Assembly: GCF_023973825.1 (NCBI RefSeq)
Contig: NC_090121.1
Span: 640,001 to 704,000, forward strand
Length of the DNA stretch: 64,000 nt
Reading direction: 5' to 3'
From: Plasmodium brasilianum
Lineage: Eukaryota > Apicomplexa > Aconoidasida > Haemosporida > Plasmodiidae
The notes under the pieces were generated by a model, which had not been told where the DNA came from, did not search any database, and saw nothing but the letters and a program-made list of their open reading frames with translations. The stretch's first letter is position 1, and each line of letters starts with the position of its first letter. Of this stretch, positions 1 through 11,829 are shown in pieces. The position numbers and the translations under genes are program-made.

Positions 1-1248
1 ATATAAATTTAAATATAATGGAGAAACCAAAAAAATTGTAGTAAAAATTATTCTATTTGTTTTTAATATATATTAAAATAATATATTTATATTTATATAC
101 ACTTTTTTTTTTTTTTTTTTTTTTTATTATTTAAATTTTTTTAAATAGAAAATGTTAAATCATTGAACAAAATTTGTGTACAGCCTTCTTTCACATTATA
201 TATATTTATGCAGTAATTGAACTTATTTGAAGGGGAAAAAAAAAAGTGAGCATATAAAATAAAGAAAAATAAGGAAGATAAGTAAAGAATAAAAGCAAAG
301 AACAAATATAAGGAACAAAAGAACAAAAGTAAAAAGAAAAAAGAAAAAAGAAAAAACGAAGAAAAAATTAAATTAAAATGAACATACATTGCTGAAAAAT
401 TTATCCCCTCACAGGTTGATAGTTAATTTCATGTTCAGTTGTGCTTTTATCTTATTTTGAAAAAATAATTTGTCCCTTTTATTATAAATATTGTAAAAAA
501 TTAACTGTTCTAAGAGTTAATTTAAAGAGTTGCTTTTCAAGTTAATTTTTAAAAAGGGTGTTTAAATAATAATTCTTTTGTTTAAATTATACTCAAAAGG
601 AAGGACATTATATGTATATATTTATATATATATAAATGTTTATGAAGGTTTCTCACTTCTTGCAAAGGAAAGAAAAGAGCATAGTTAGTCTGCACAGAAG
701 TTATATATATATAGTTATATATATATGTATATGTACGCACACACAGGCAGGAAATTTACAGTATTTGTTCCAGCTATAATAATTAACTAATATACTCACG
801 CGAAGGAAGAATTATAACTTCTGAAGATATAAATTCTCAAGTACAGAAAACGAAAGAAAATAAACGAAACATTATTAATTAAAGGAAGCAAAACGTAGTC
901 AAGTAATTACAAAAATGAAAGAAAATCGAATCTCATCTTTTTTGTAATGCACTGTTTTTACCCCATCATTGAGCTTAATTGTTTTAAATGTGTTTTTCCA
1001 TATTTACATTAGAAATTATGTTTAATGTGTTAATTTTTTATTTTTATTGACCATTTAATTTTTTGTACTTAGTTATAACATCAAGTTGAATCTCATTAGC
1101 ACACAACATACATACATACATACAGATACCGATGTAGATTGGCATGTACATGTGGAAATGTATACATATGTACACTCGCTGTTTCTTCTTTTAATAATTT
1201 TTCAAGTATTTATCTGTTTATCCTTCACTTTCTGTTCTCTTTTATAGA
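1..1248. other. 5' intergenic region of PREBP
   Basis: No gene supported. The stretch holds a poly-T run near 103-125, a purine-rich tract near 230-370 and AT-dinucleotide runs. A pyrimidine-rich segment ending in TTTTATAG at about 1240-1247, directly before the first ATG, looks like a splice acceptor, so an untranslated or short coding exon could lie upstream of the PREBP coding region. The reading frame on the minus strand at 141-389 is a low-complexity shadow of the purine tract. Confidence 0.6.
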
Positions 1249-1680
1249 ATGCATTTCATAACTAAGATGGGAAGAAAGGCAAAAGCCGCTGCAACGGGAG
1301 TACAGGAAAAGAGTGAGAATGAAAATGCAACTTTGACAAATAACATAAAAGAAAATGCACCAAATGATAAAAAAGCAGGAGGATCGAAACTAAACGATAA
1401 AAATGAAAAAAATGAAAACAACGAAAAGAACGAAAAGAGTGCTAAGAGCAATAAGAATATGCAGAATGACAAGGGTATGAAGAATGATAAGAAAACGACA
1501 AACAAAGGAACCGAGCTAACGGCAAATGTGCAACTAAATGGAAGTATTCAGAAAAAAAAAGAGAATGATATAGAAGGAAAGAAAGTTAATAATAACGTGG
1601 AGGAAAAATGCATAATAAAGGCAAAGGACAAAGGAGGAAACAGAAATAAGAGCACCAACCAAAATAATAAAAATAATAAC

Positions 1681-1711
<31 letters not shown>

Positions 1712-4386
1712 GCAATAATAGCAATAATAGAAATAATAGCAATAATAGAAATAATAGCAATAATAGAAATAATAGCAATAGTAATAGTAATAACAATGAC
1801 GTCAACGCTCAACATAATAACGCCGCGCAAAAGAAGAAGAAAACGAACAAGAATGCAAAGAAGGACGAAGGTGTGAACAAACCAAATGAAGATGGGGGGG
1901 AGGAGAAGAAAATAAATGAAGATCAATCCCAATCGAAAGGTAATAAGAATTCGAAGAAAAATGAGGAGGGTAGGAGGAAAGAGAAAAATGAAAATATGAA
2001 CGGTGCAGGTAGTAATAAGAATAATATGGAAAAGAACAAGGAAGATAAAAAAGAAGAGGGAAAAAGGGAAGATGGAAATAAGAAGGACATGAAAAAAGAA
2101 CTGAAATTAAAAGAAGATGAAAGAAAGAAGATTGAAAATGAGCTAAATAAGAAATTTTTAAAATTAACAAAACAAGATAATTATAAAAATATAAATGATA
2201 AAATCGAAGCGGAGGTCAAAAGGAACAGCGAATTTGAAACGCTTATTAGTAGTATAAATACGTCCATATTAAAAATCAATACACAAACACCAAGGCCAAC
2301 TAACGTAAAACTATCTTCAACCGACATTGAGAATAAATGTAAGGAAGCAAAATTAAAGAAGAAGAAAATAAATCCAAAAAATGTTGAAGAAATGGAAGAA
2401 GTAAATACATATATAAATTACTTAGAAGAACAATTGAATTTAACAAAAAATTATGAAAATTTTAAAAACTTTCAAAATCGTTTAAATACATTGAAAAAAT
2501 CATGTGAAGAAAAATTAAAAGAAAATTTAAAAAGTTTAAATGAAATAAAAACGCAAGAAAAAAAATTAAAATATGTAGACAAAATTATAAAAATGAAAAG
2601 AGAAAAACAAAATATCGTAATAAAAGAATCAGATATAATTAATAAAGAATTTTCTCTTTCAAATGATAAATATACTACCTTAGTTAAACCATACAATTTT
2701 ATTAATAGAATACAGAGTAAATATTTTGTATATGTAGACAAAGTAAATAACAACAATTATGAAAACAAGATATCTTTATATATATCAGGTTGTAAGGACG
2801 ATATTGAAAATTTTATATCCTATATAAAGAATATAGATTTTACGGAAAAAAATTGTGTACTATTAAGTAATAAAGTATTTAAAATAATGTTAAATTCATG
2901 TGATAGAAGTTTTAAAAAATTGGAAGAAGATACGAATGTATTTATTCATATAGATAATGATACCTTATATTATTGTGGTATGAAAAATGATGTGGAAAAT
3001 TTAAAGGAATTAATAGATAAAGCTATAAATGAGAAAAATACTAGTACGAAAAATGTATTTAAAACTATTAAGCTAGATTCAGTTTTAGCAAGAGGATTTA
3101 ACAAAGGTTTATTAAAAGAAATAGAGAATAAAACTAATACATTAATACGAATGAATTATGATGCAAAAACTTTTGACGCTTCAGCTACAATTAAAGGAAC
3201 TAAAAATAGTGATATTGAAGAAGCAGAAGAAAAATTAAATGATATTCTTAAAAGTTTAGATTCCGAATTTGTAGAATTTGAAGAAAGAGAAATATTTGCC
3301 TTATATAAAAAATGCACGTATGAATTAAATGAAATAAGAAAAAATTTAAATCTTTTTGTTATTCGTCATGATAATGGTATTAGTTTAGTAGGTAAAAATG
3401 AGAATATTCAAAAAGCATTAGAGATTTTAGATTATGCAAAAAATATTATTTCAAGCAAATCAGTTAAAAAAAAGCTTACAGAGGAAGAAGCTTTTTTATT
3501 TAATGCTAATTATAGAAATCAGATAAAAACAAAAACTGGTGCAGAGGTAAAAATATTTAATAAAAGTAATTATAAAGAATTAAATATAAGTGGTAATAAA
3601 AATGATATTGATAATGCAATACAAATGATTGATGATTTATTAAAAAAAAGGAAATGCACCCAAGTCGAAATTAACGAAAAAGTTATTGCTTTATTACTCT
3701 CCTCCAAAGCACAAAAAATTAAAGAAATTGAAAAAGATACATCTACAAGTATACAAATTAATAAAACTAGTCATGTAGCTCAAATTTATGGGCATGAAGA
3801 TAACATACACCTAGCAAAGGATATTTTAGAAAATCTCGTTCAGTCAGAAGAGAAAGAAGCTAAATACATTCCAAATAATTTATATGTAACTGTAGAAATG
3901 AATGTTGATACAGAACAAATTGGTAGTATTATAGGAAGAAAAGGAAGAACAATAAATAAAATACAAGAAGAAACGTTAGCTAAAAAGATTCATATTGATA
4001 AAGAAAATAAAAAAATTTTCATACATGGGACACAAAAAACGGTAGATTTAGCACAAAAAGAAATTTTGAAAATTTTAAGTAGAAGTAAAGAAGATAATGC
4101 TTATTATGATCGTTATAATAATAAACCTTCTAGCAACAATTCCCCCTCATCACATAGAAAGACACATAACAAAAGCACAAGATCATCAGAAAGAGGAGGA
4201 GGAAGGTCAAATCATCGATCCACCTCATCCAAAAATGGTGTATATATAAATACCAGTGATGAAAAGGCATTCCCAAGTCTTCACGATGTAACTAATATTC
4301 AGTCCAAAAAAACAAAAAAAGCAATTAACCAAGCAAATATAAAAAGACAGGACGACCAGCAAGCAGAAGTTACTAATGAGAACTGA
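1249..4386 (+). CDS. PREBP: PRE-binding protein, multi-KH-domain nucleic-acid-binding protein
   Basis: Single long reading frame of 1045 residues. The first third (about 1-280) is a charged Lys/Glu/Asn-rich region with a pure Asn tract near residues 140-155, then a Lys/Glu coiled-coil-like stretch to about 470. The rest is a series of KH-like units, recognised by the recurring ending 'I-x-G-x(4)-I-x2-A' near residues 512, 574, 648, 713, 779, 845 and 924. The last unit has a canonical KH loop (IIGRKGRTI, about residue 895). The tail is Ser/Lys-rich. By family knowledge and synteny this is the Plasmodium PREBP, described as binding an enhancer element of the 1-Cys peroxiredoxin gene; the architecture also resembles vigilin-type RNA-binding proteins. 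Translation could begin at Met7 (MGRKAKAA, 1267) rather than at 1249. It converges on the heme-oxygenase-like gene. Confidence 0.85.
1660..1800 (+). repeat. AAT/AGCAAT trinucleotide repeat encoding poly-Asn/Ser
   Basis: A run of AAT/AAC codons with interspersed AGC and AGA codons inside PREBP. It encodes an Asn tract and then a repeated Asn-Asn-Ser/Arg pattern. It remains in frame and is typical of low-complexity expansion in Plasmodium proteins. Minus-strand reading frames across it are shadows. Confidence 0.9.
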
Positions 4387-5269
4387 TCAGAAATAGTTAT
4401 TACACATACGCGTACACACTCCCCCTCCCTAACTTAGCCTTTTTTTTTTTTTTTTCTTCGCTACACATCCTTGCTTATATTAGTTGCCTCATATATATGT
4501 GCGCACATGCTTGTGCATGTGGATACGTCAATATATGCTACTACTTGTTATAGGTGCGTACATGTACGTACGTATGTATGCGAGTATGCATGTATGCGTA
4601 TATGTATGTGTGCGTGTATCCGTGTATGCCTATATGTCTGTACGTACGTGTGTTTTCCTTTTAATATTTATTTATTTTAAAATTTAGGGCATATATGTGC
4701 ATTCAATTCATTTTATACAAGCGTATTGAGTTATTGCACCAGAAGTGGAAAACAAGAATTCTATAAAGAAAAAGCAATAAAACTTTAAAAAAAAAAAAAA
4801 GTAAAAATGAAAAAAAAAAAAAAAAGAAAAAATTAAAAAAAATAAATAAGTTAAAAAAAGAAAAAAAAAAAAAAAAAAAAAAAAATGTTAAAAATTAAAA
4901 ATTGAAATATAGAAAAAACGAAAAAGATTATATATATAGTATAAATACAAAAATATTGTACATGCTAGGGCCAACAAAAAAAACGCAAAAAGCAAAAAAT
5001 AATATATATATTTAGCTGTGTGTAAGGGCCTGTGCGTTTGTATATTCCATATTCACACATAATGTATACATATAATATATATATAAATTTCTTTTCCATA
5101 TTTATTTATTGTATTGTTTTAATTTTAAACATTTAAATTAAAAATGCACTTTTTTTATAATAAATTCTTATACTAAAATAAATTTTGAACTAGAATATTT
5201 TCAACTTTTCCATACAGAATTATGAGCTTATTCAATTTACGAAAAATATTAAAATAAAAAAAAAAAGCA

Positions 5270-5270
<1 letters not shown>
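4387..5270. other. 3' flank of PREBP, no gene
   Basis: Poly-T at 4440-4455, then GT/AC-alternating sequence (4490-4660) that yields short Cys/Tyr/Val shadow frames, then long poly-A runs (4788-4885). I see no coding signal. The sequence lies in the convergent gap between PREBP and the heme-oxygenase-like gene. Confidence 0.7.
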
Positions 5271-5271
<1 letters not shown>

Positions 5272-5300
<29 letters not shown>

Positions 5301-5374
5301 TGTATGTATGTATGTATGTATGTATGTATGTATGTATGTATGTATGTATGTATGTATGTATGTATGTATGTATG

Positions 5375-5405
<31 letters not shown>

Positions 5406-5621
5406 TGTATGTAATGTATGTATGTATGTATGTATGTAATGTAATGTATGTATGTATGTATGTATGTATGTATGTATGTATGTATGTATGTATGTATGTA
5501 TGATGTATGTAATGTATGTATGTATGTATGTATGTATGTATGTTATGTATGTATGTATGTAATGTATGTATGTATGTATGTATGTATGTATGTTATGTAT
5601 GTATGTATGTATGTATGTATG

Positions 5622-5653
<32 letters not shown>

Positions 5654-5671
5654 TGTATGTATGTATGTATG

Positions 5672-5702
<31 letters not shown>

Positions 5703-6080
5703 TGTATGTATGTAATGTATGTATGTATGTATGTATGTATGTATGTATGTATGTATGTATATATGTATATATGTATGTATGTATGTATGTATATATGTAT
5801 GCATATATATATGTATGTACGTATATATGTATGTATGTATGTATGTATATATGTATGTATATATGTATCTATGTATATATGTATGCATATATGTATGTAT
5901 ATATGTATGTATGTATATATGTATGCATATATGTATGTATATATGTATGTATGTATATATGTATGCATATATGTATGTATATATGTATGTATGTATATAT
6001 GTATGCATATATGTATGTATATATGTATGTATGTATATATGTATGCATATATGTATGTATATATGTATGTATGTATATAT
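5272..6080. repeat. Large TATG tetranucleotide array with a 40-bp higher-order repeat
   Basis: From about 5272 to 5757 the sequence is almost pure TATG, interrupted by single-base slips (for example at 5403, 5437 and 5500). From 5757 to about 6080 it changes to mixed TATATATG/TATGCATA units. The word GTATGCATAT recurs at 5881, 5921, 5961, 6001 and 6041, exactly 40 bp apart, so the right flank is a five-copy 40-bp tandem. All six frames stay open over long distances because the 4-bp unit lacks stops; the Tyr/Val/Cys/Met and His/Thr/Tyr/Ile frames are artefacts. Confidence 0.95.
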
Positions 6081-6969
6081 ACTTTTACGTATTATCCTTA
6101 TATGTAAGCTTGCACAACTCTCTGTGACACCTGGCAGCATACGTTTTTATATTTTATTTTGGTTCACTATTTCAAGAAGTGAAGCACGTAAAAAGATATG
6201 AAAACTTAAAATACGTTTGTACTTACACATTTAAACATGCTTATACATATGCATACTTATTTATATATAGATATACACTCTTTTGTTATGTGTTTACTCT
6301 TTTGAGGTGTCTGACAATTTTATAAATTTGTTATATGTACTACCTTATGTATACATGTAAACATGTGTCATATACACTTATGCGCACTTTGAAATTTTAT
6401 AAAGTAGTAAACGGAATAAACTTAGAAAATAAAAATAAAAATATGGTGTTATTATATAAAAATACGTATTTTAAAATAGTAAATTAAAATATGTTGTGTA
6501 GTTTTCTATCTATCTTTCTTTTTTTTTTTTTTTTTTTTTTATTTTTTACTTTTTTTTTTTTTTTTTTTTTTTTTCATTTTTACTTTTTTTTTTTTTAAAA
6601 CATTTTTAAACGCAAATTAAGTTTAATTAAAATATTAAAATAAAATGTAAGTTTTACAACAACAGTATAGGATAGTAGCAATTATAACTAGTATATATAA
6701 ATAGCGCACACTATCTTTTATTGTTATAATTTTTTAAAAATAAAGAGGAAAAAATATTTGGCTGATATCATTTTTTTTTTTTTTTTTTTTTATATTTATA
6801 ACTAGAAACAAATTAACCAAAAAAAAAAAAACCAATTAGTTATAATGCAAAATAAGAATAAAATTAAAACATATATTTAAAAATATTGAAACGCAACAAA
6901 ACGCAATAAAATAAAGCACAGTAATGTTTGATAATGAAGGAATATAAAAAGCGTTGATAAAATTGCTGG
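6081..6969. other. 3' flank of the heme-oxygenase-like gene, no gene
   Basis: AT-rich sequence with long poly-T runs near 6520-6600 and 6770-6795 (minus-strand poly-A). No coding frame or RNA gene is recognised. Confidence 0.65.
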
Positions 6970-7310
6970 CTATTTTTTAACGTGCTGAAAATGCTTCGTT
7001 AATATCATCATTTTATCAGTGGCATCATGAAGACTAGCCAAAAAATTGTCTTTGTCCCACCTGCTCCATTTTCTACTCATTTTATTTAGACAAAACTGAA
7101 AATGGGAGAAATAATAAATATATTTTCATTTAAAGAAATAGGTTTACCAAATATGTACACATTTAGACCCCTACATTATTTGCACTTAATTTTATACACT
7201 TATATATAAATATAAAATGATAGACACATTATTGTATATACATGTATTTATATATGCGGGTAATGAATCGTACTAATATATAAATTTTAAAATTGTACAA
7301 TTAAAGATTA

Positions 7311-7345
<35 letters not shown>

Positions 7346-7911
7346 TACACTTTCCCATAATAACTTCATATTATAAAAAAGTCCTCGTATGTTCAACATG
7401 AACAAAAACATAACTGCATAAATATTATAACACATTTATATAACATAACATATACGTTGTTAATGTTTAATATTATATGTATGTGGTCACCTCGAAATTA
7501 GATACATCAGGAATATACCTCGACGATTTTAACTTTTTAATTATATTTAAATAATTACAAATACTATTCAGTAAATGCTCTTTTGTTAAATGAAAATTTT
7601 TGTAGAATAAGTATGAATGGGCTAAGAATTCTGACAGAAAAAAGAAAAAAAGAAAAAAAGAAAAAATTAAGAATTATGAACTATGAATTATGAATTATGA
7701 ATTATGAATTATTTGAATGGGGTACTAAGGCTTTTCCACTGTTTTGTCTACGTTATATATTTTTAACATAACTTTGTGTAACTAAACTTTATTAAAAATT
7801 ATTTATGAAAATGAACTGATAGCAATCCTATCACCGGCAAACTTTTTGCTAGTCTTTCTAAAATATGCTCTTTTTTAATATGTGTACACATGTATACATA
7901 AACGTATACGA

Positions 7912-7955
<44 letters not shown>

Positions 7956-8655
7956 CTTATTATTACTTAATTTATCCCTTTTAAATAGTTCTTCCAGATG
8001 TGCAATGTATTCTCGACCATATTGGCTAACGGTTATATCGTCCGAGTTCTGACAAAGGGGTAACAAAATGAAACTTATATAGGAACACAAATGCATATAT
8101 ATGCGTACACACGAATGCACGTGCACATAATTTCATGAAGAAATCCTTTTTTTTTTTTCAAAAAAAAAAGCATTACTTCAACCACAGATGTCAAATACAT
8201 GATATCATCGTAAAGATGATTCGTTAGTAACATGGGTCCTGTGTACGTAAGGAGAGAAAAGTCCTTGCAATTTAGGAAAAATTCATCGATTTTTAAAAAA
8301 ATGTTATACAAGTCTATGAGGAATTGCATAAAGATCTGTGAAAGTAATGGAAGATAAATGAAGATGAGTTAACTGCTTCTAACAGAAATGTGCATAATAT
8401 ATATACATATATATATATATATATATTCATATTTTTTTAAAAAGTGGTCTTTCTTTAAATTATATATACCTGTCTGCTAAAATTAGAATTATAATCATTA
8501 ATGTGTTTAAATATTTCTCGAAATTTTTCCCTCTCTTTTAATTTCTCATTTTCTATTTTGGCTAGCTTTGGAAGTACTTCACTTCTAACGAAAAGGCTTC
8601 AAAAAAAAAAAAAAAAAAGGGGAAAATAACACAGACACACGTATGGGCATAATTG

Positions 8656-8687
<32 letters not shown>

Positions 8688-9053
8688 GCATACACGAAAC
8701 ATAACCTGAATATGAACTATTATAACTCATTATTATACACAAAACAGAATATTTACAGCAAAAACTCACAGATTTTCATGGTAATTATAAGCATCCCTTA
8801 TATTATAGTTGATATTATTTTTATCATTCCCACTTCTTTTTCTATAATCATTTATTCTTTGTATTTGTATATCTCTAAAATTAATAAATTTTTTTGCTTT
8901 AAGACGATATTTTTTCCTACATTCAAAATTTTTTTTTATGAAAAGTAAAGTTTTTTTGGTATTTTCTTTATGTAAATTATAGTAAATCTTTTCATTATGT
9001 ACATTAGAAAAAAGTGTAATAATCAAGAATTGAAATAATATTATATTAATCAT
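6970..9053 (-). CDS. HO: Heme oxygenase-like protein, apicoplast-targeted, six exons
   Basis: Exons on the minus strand, by GT-AG signals and frame: 9053-8770, 8596-8470, 8335-8177, 8048-7967, 7630-7491, 7095-6970. They join to 305 residues, the length I recall for the P. falciparum heme oxygenase-like protein. The N-terminus has a hydrophobic signal segment (MINIILFQFLIITLF) followed by an Asn/Lys/Arg-rich stretch, the bipartite pattern of apicoplast import. Exon 2 encodes FVRSEVLPKL, a recognisable family segment; exon 5 encodes FLAHSYLFY, matching the 'AH-Y-Y' start of the heme-oxygenase distal helix. The next residues are KNFHLTKE instead of the GDLSGGQ-type glycine motif needed for heme catalysis. 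The P. falciparum protein has been reported as non-enzymatic and needed for apicoplast gene expression; transfer of that role here is inference. Confidence 0.9.
7920..7951. repeat. TA dinucleotide run in intron 4 of the heme-oxygenase-like gene
   Basis: An uninterrupted AT/TA run just inside the intron after exon 4. Similar short runs lie in other introns and gaps (for example 7310-7333 and 8400-8426). Confidence 0.8.
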
Positions 9054-9080
9054 GTTTTAATTTCTCCTTGGTCTTGTAAA

Positions 9081-9182
9081 TGTTAGCATTTTAAATGTGT
9101 TAGCATTTTAAATGTGTTAGCATGTTAATTGGTTAGCATAATAAATTTGTTGACACTTCAAACATGTCAGCATATATCTTGG
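9081..9182. repeat. 17-bp tandem repeat upstream of the heme-oxygenase-like gene
   Basis: Six consecutive 17-bp units start at 9081, 9098, 9115, 9132, 9149 and 9166. The first two are identical (TGTTAGCATTTTAAATG) and later ones diverge progressively. The array begins 28 bp upstream of the minus-strand start codon at 9053, so it lies in the likely 5' UTR or core promoter. Confidence 0.9.
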
Positions 9183-10436
9183 CATATTAATTTTTCATTT
9201 TTTGTACCATAAAAAAAATGTACATTTATTCTGACTTTTCCAAGTATATATTTTTAAAAATACTAAAGTAAGAAATTATGATTTTTCAAGAATATATGTA
9301 TACATTTTCATTTTTAATTTTCATACAATTCAATCTTTATGTAACCATTTCCTAATAAATTATGTAAAGAGTACTGCGTAATTGATTTTCACGCTCATCA
9401 AAATTTTGAAATAATTACAGTTATTTGAATATATAGCTTAATGCGAAAATTATTACAAGTTTTTTTTTTTTTTTTATTTCTCACTATGAAAATACGTTTA
9501 AGTATACATAACACATATTCATGTATATACATATTCACATATATATATATATATATATTTGTACCATGGTATATTCCATTCAAGGCAAATTCTTATAATA
9601 ATATTTTAAAAGCTACTTGTTTTGTAATTCATTATTTTAGTTCTTCCATATAAGTACATTCGTGTTTCATTTTTATTGTTTCCATTTTGATTTTTTCATA
9701 AAGCCACAATTTATATGCTTTTATTTTGATCTTATTTCCTCTTTATTTTAACATAATTTAGAACATGCCGAATAACAATATGTTGGAAAGGATTAAAAGA
9801 AAAAAAAAAAAGAAAGAAAGGAATAGAAAAGAAGAAAATAAATCTAGTTTATATAGATACACAAAAAAATTTATTTAATGTTTTTGTATTTATATTTTAT
9901 ATGCATCCTCTTTCTTTTTATGTTTTTGTTCTAGCCAATTGTTGAAAGTGTGCATAGGCCCCTGTTTACCTGATTTAAAATAAATCTAAGATATTTAATT
10001 ATATTAAATTGAGTTACATTACAGGGTAAAACATTTCCACGCAGTCAATTCGAGTTACTCCTTGTACCAAAAAATTAGGAAAAGTGGAACAAAAGGTAGA
10101 AACAGAAGAGAAAGGACAAAATAAACGCAAAAAAAGCAGCTGAGCAAAAAGGGGAAACTACTTGCACAGTGCACATTTAGAGTTGTTACAAAAACAGTAA
10201 AAAGAGCGCACACAAATTTGACAATGCACGATGAAAGGGTAAACATGAAAAATGGGGATTTACTTAATCAGAAAAAAAAAATTAAAATACACATTAGTTC
10301 ATATTTATAAACAAAGCCAATCCCATAAATATAAAAAGAATATAAAACTTCGACATTTACACCCTTTTATAAATCACAAAGAATATTTTTTGACCAAAAA
10401 AACAAAAAAGAAAACCAAGCCAATATCAAATTTACC
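9183..10436. other. Divergent intergenic region between the heme-oxygenase-like and RNF10-like genes
   Basis: No gene supported. The two flanking genes diverge, so this region should hold both promoters. A slightly more GC-rich stretch at 10120-10215 contains a GTGCAC hexamer near 10168, which matches the known AP2-I-type core; whether it is used is unknown. A short plus-strand frame at 10252-10479 overlaps the true start of the next gene in another frame and is not supported. Confidence 0.55.
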
Positions 10437-11798
10437 ATGCTTCAATTTAATAAAGAAGAGGACAAGAAAAATTGTTTAAACCAAAGTGATAATATTTTAG
10501 TATTAACAGGTCAGGTAAATGAAGAGGTTAAAGAGCTGAAAAAATATGAACAGGTTAGGCATGGGGAAATTTTGAATAGTGGATTGTTAAATAGGACAGA
10601 AAATAAAAATATAAGGGAAAATAGAATGGAAAATAGAAATGAAGAAGAGAACACACACGAGGAAGAAGTTCAAAATTTGGAAAATCCAAATGAAGAAGAG
10701 AATAAAAGTCTCAGTAAAGATAAAAACTTAACTAGCGAAAAAGGGAAAAAAAATAAAAAAGAAACAAATGTAAATTTTATAGTTCAATACAACAGGTATA
10801 AACCTACGAGGATACATGTTTCTAAAAAAAATAATAATACCCCTGTTGTAAAAAAAAATACAAATCAATATATAAATTGTAATTTCAGATATTATGTAAA
10901 AGAAAAAAATTATTTAATGCAAAATATAGATGATAATATAAAGTGGGAACAAATCGAAAAAGTTGATTATATCACATTTGATAATACCTGCTTAACCTGT
11001 CCAATATGTCTTGAAAATAATATTATATCTCCAAGAATAACAAAATGTAGACATATATTTTGCTTTTTTTGTATTTTGAAATATTTTATTGATGAAGAGA
11101 AGAAAACATGGAAAAAATGCCCAATCTGCTTTGAAATAATTAATGAGAATGATTTGCGTGTTGTTAAATTTCATTATGTCAAGAATTATAAGATTAAGGA
11201 TAATATAAATATGTGCTTATTATATACAGAAAATAAGAAAATTAACTTAAAATCAGATAGATTATATTTCAATAACACTTTTAAAATTACCAATAATAAT
11301 TTTGTAAAAAATAATAAAAATATAGATTATAAATATATTGTAAACATTGATAATATGAACAAAAATTTAACTACTTATAGTCAAAATCATTCGGATAAAA
11401 TACTAAAATTAAATTTAAATTTAGGCATACAGTTTTCGAAACTATTTTATATATATAACCCTCTCTCTATTTGGTTAAAGGATTTAACAATTTTTAATTT
11501 TATTCTGACAAATAAAAAAATGAAATTTTTTGCATCAGATGAAAATGTTATAATAAAGGCTATATCAAATATTAAATTAAAAATCAGTGAGTACCTAAAT
11601 ATTCCGATAGACAAATTGAATCCACAGTTGAATATCGATGAAAACTCCTTCAATTGCTTTTATTTATATGATAACTTGGCACATGACGTTTACGTAATAC
11701 ACTATTTATCTCTTTGTGCTTTTTGAAGAAACGGAAAGAAGTGCACATAGGAAAAACTTGCACATACGTACATGCATATATTTATATGCATATATATT

Positions 11799-11829
<31 letters not shown>

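Noticed and set aside
1534..1932. Minus-strand Ile/Leu-rich frames opposite PREBP
   Set aside because: They are shadows of the AAT/AAC codon run that encodes Asn in PREBP.
5232..6201. Long open frames on both strands over the TATG array (up to 302 residues)
   Set aside because: The 4-bp unit has no stop in several frames, so the frames are open by composition. The products are only Tyr/Ile/His/Thr or Met/Tyr/Val/Cys and no start context or splice logic supports them.
7518..7519. Donor AG|GTATAT inside exon 5 of the heme-oxygenase-like gene
   Set aside because: It gives a phase that meets a stop after the last acceptor. The donor at 7490 (GAG|GTGACC) keeps the frame and yields exactly 305 residues.
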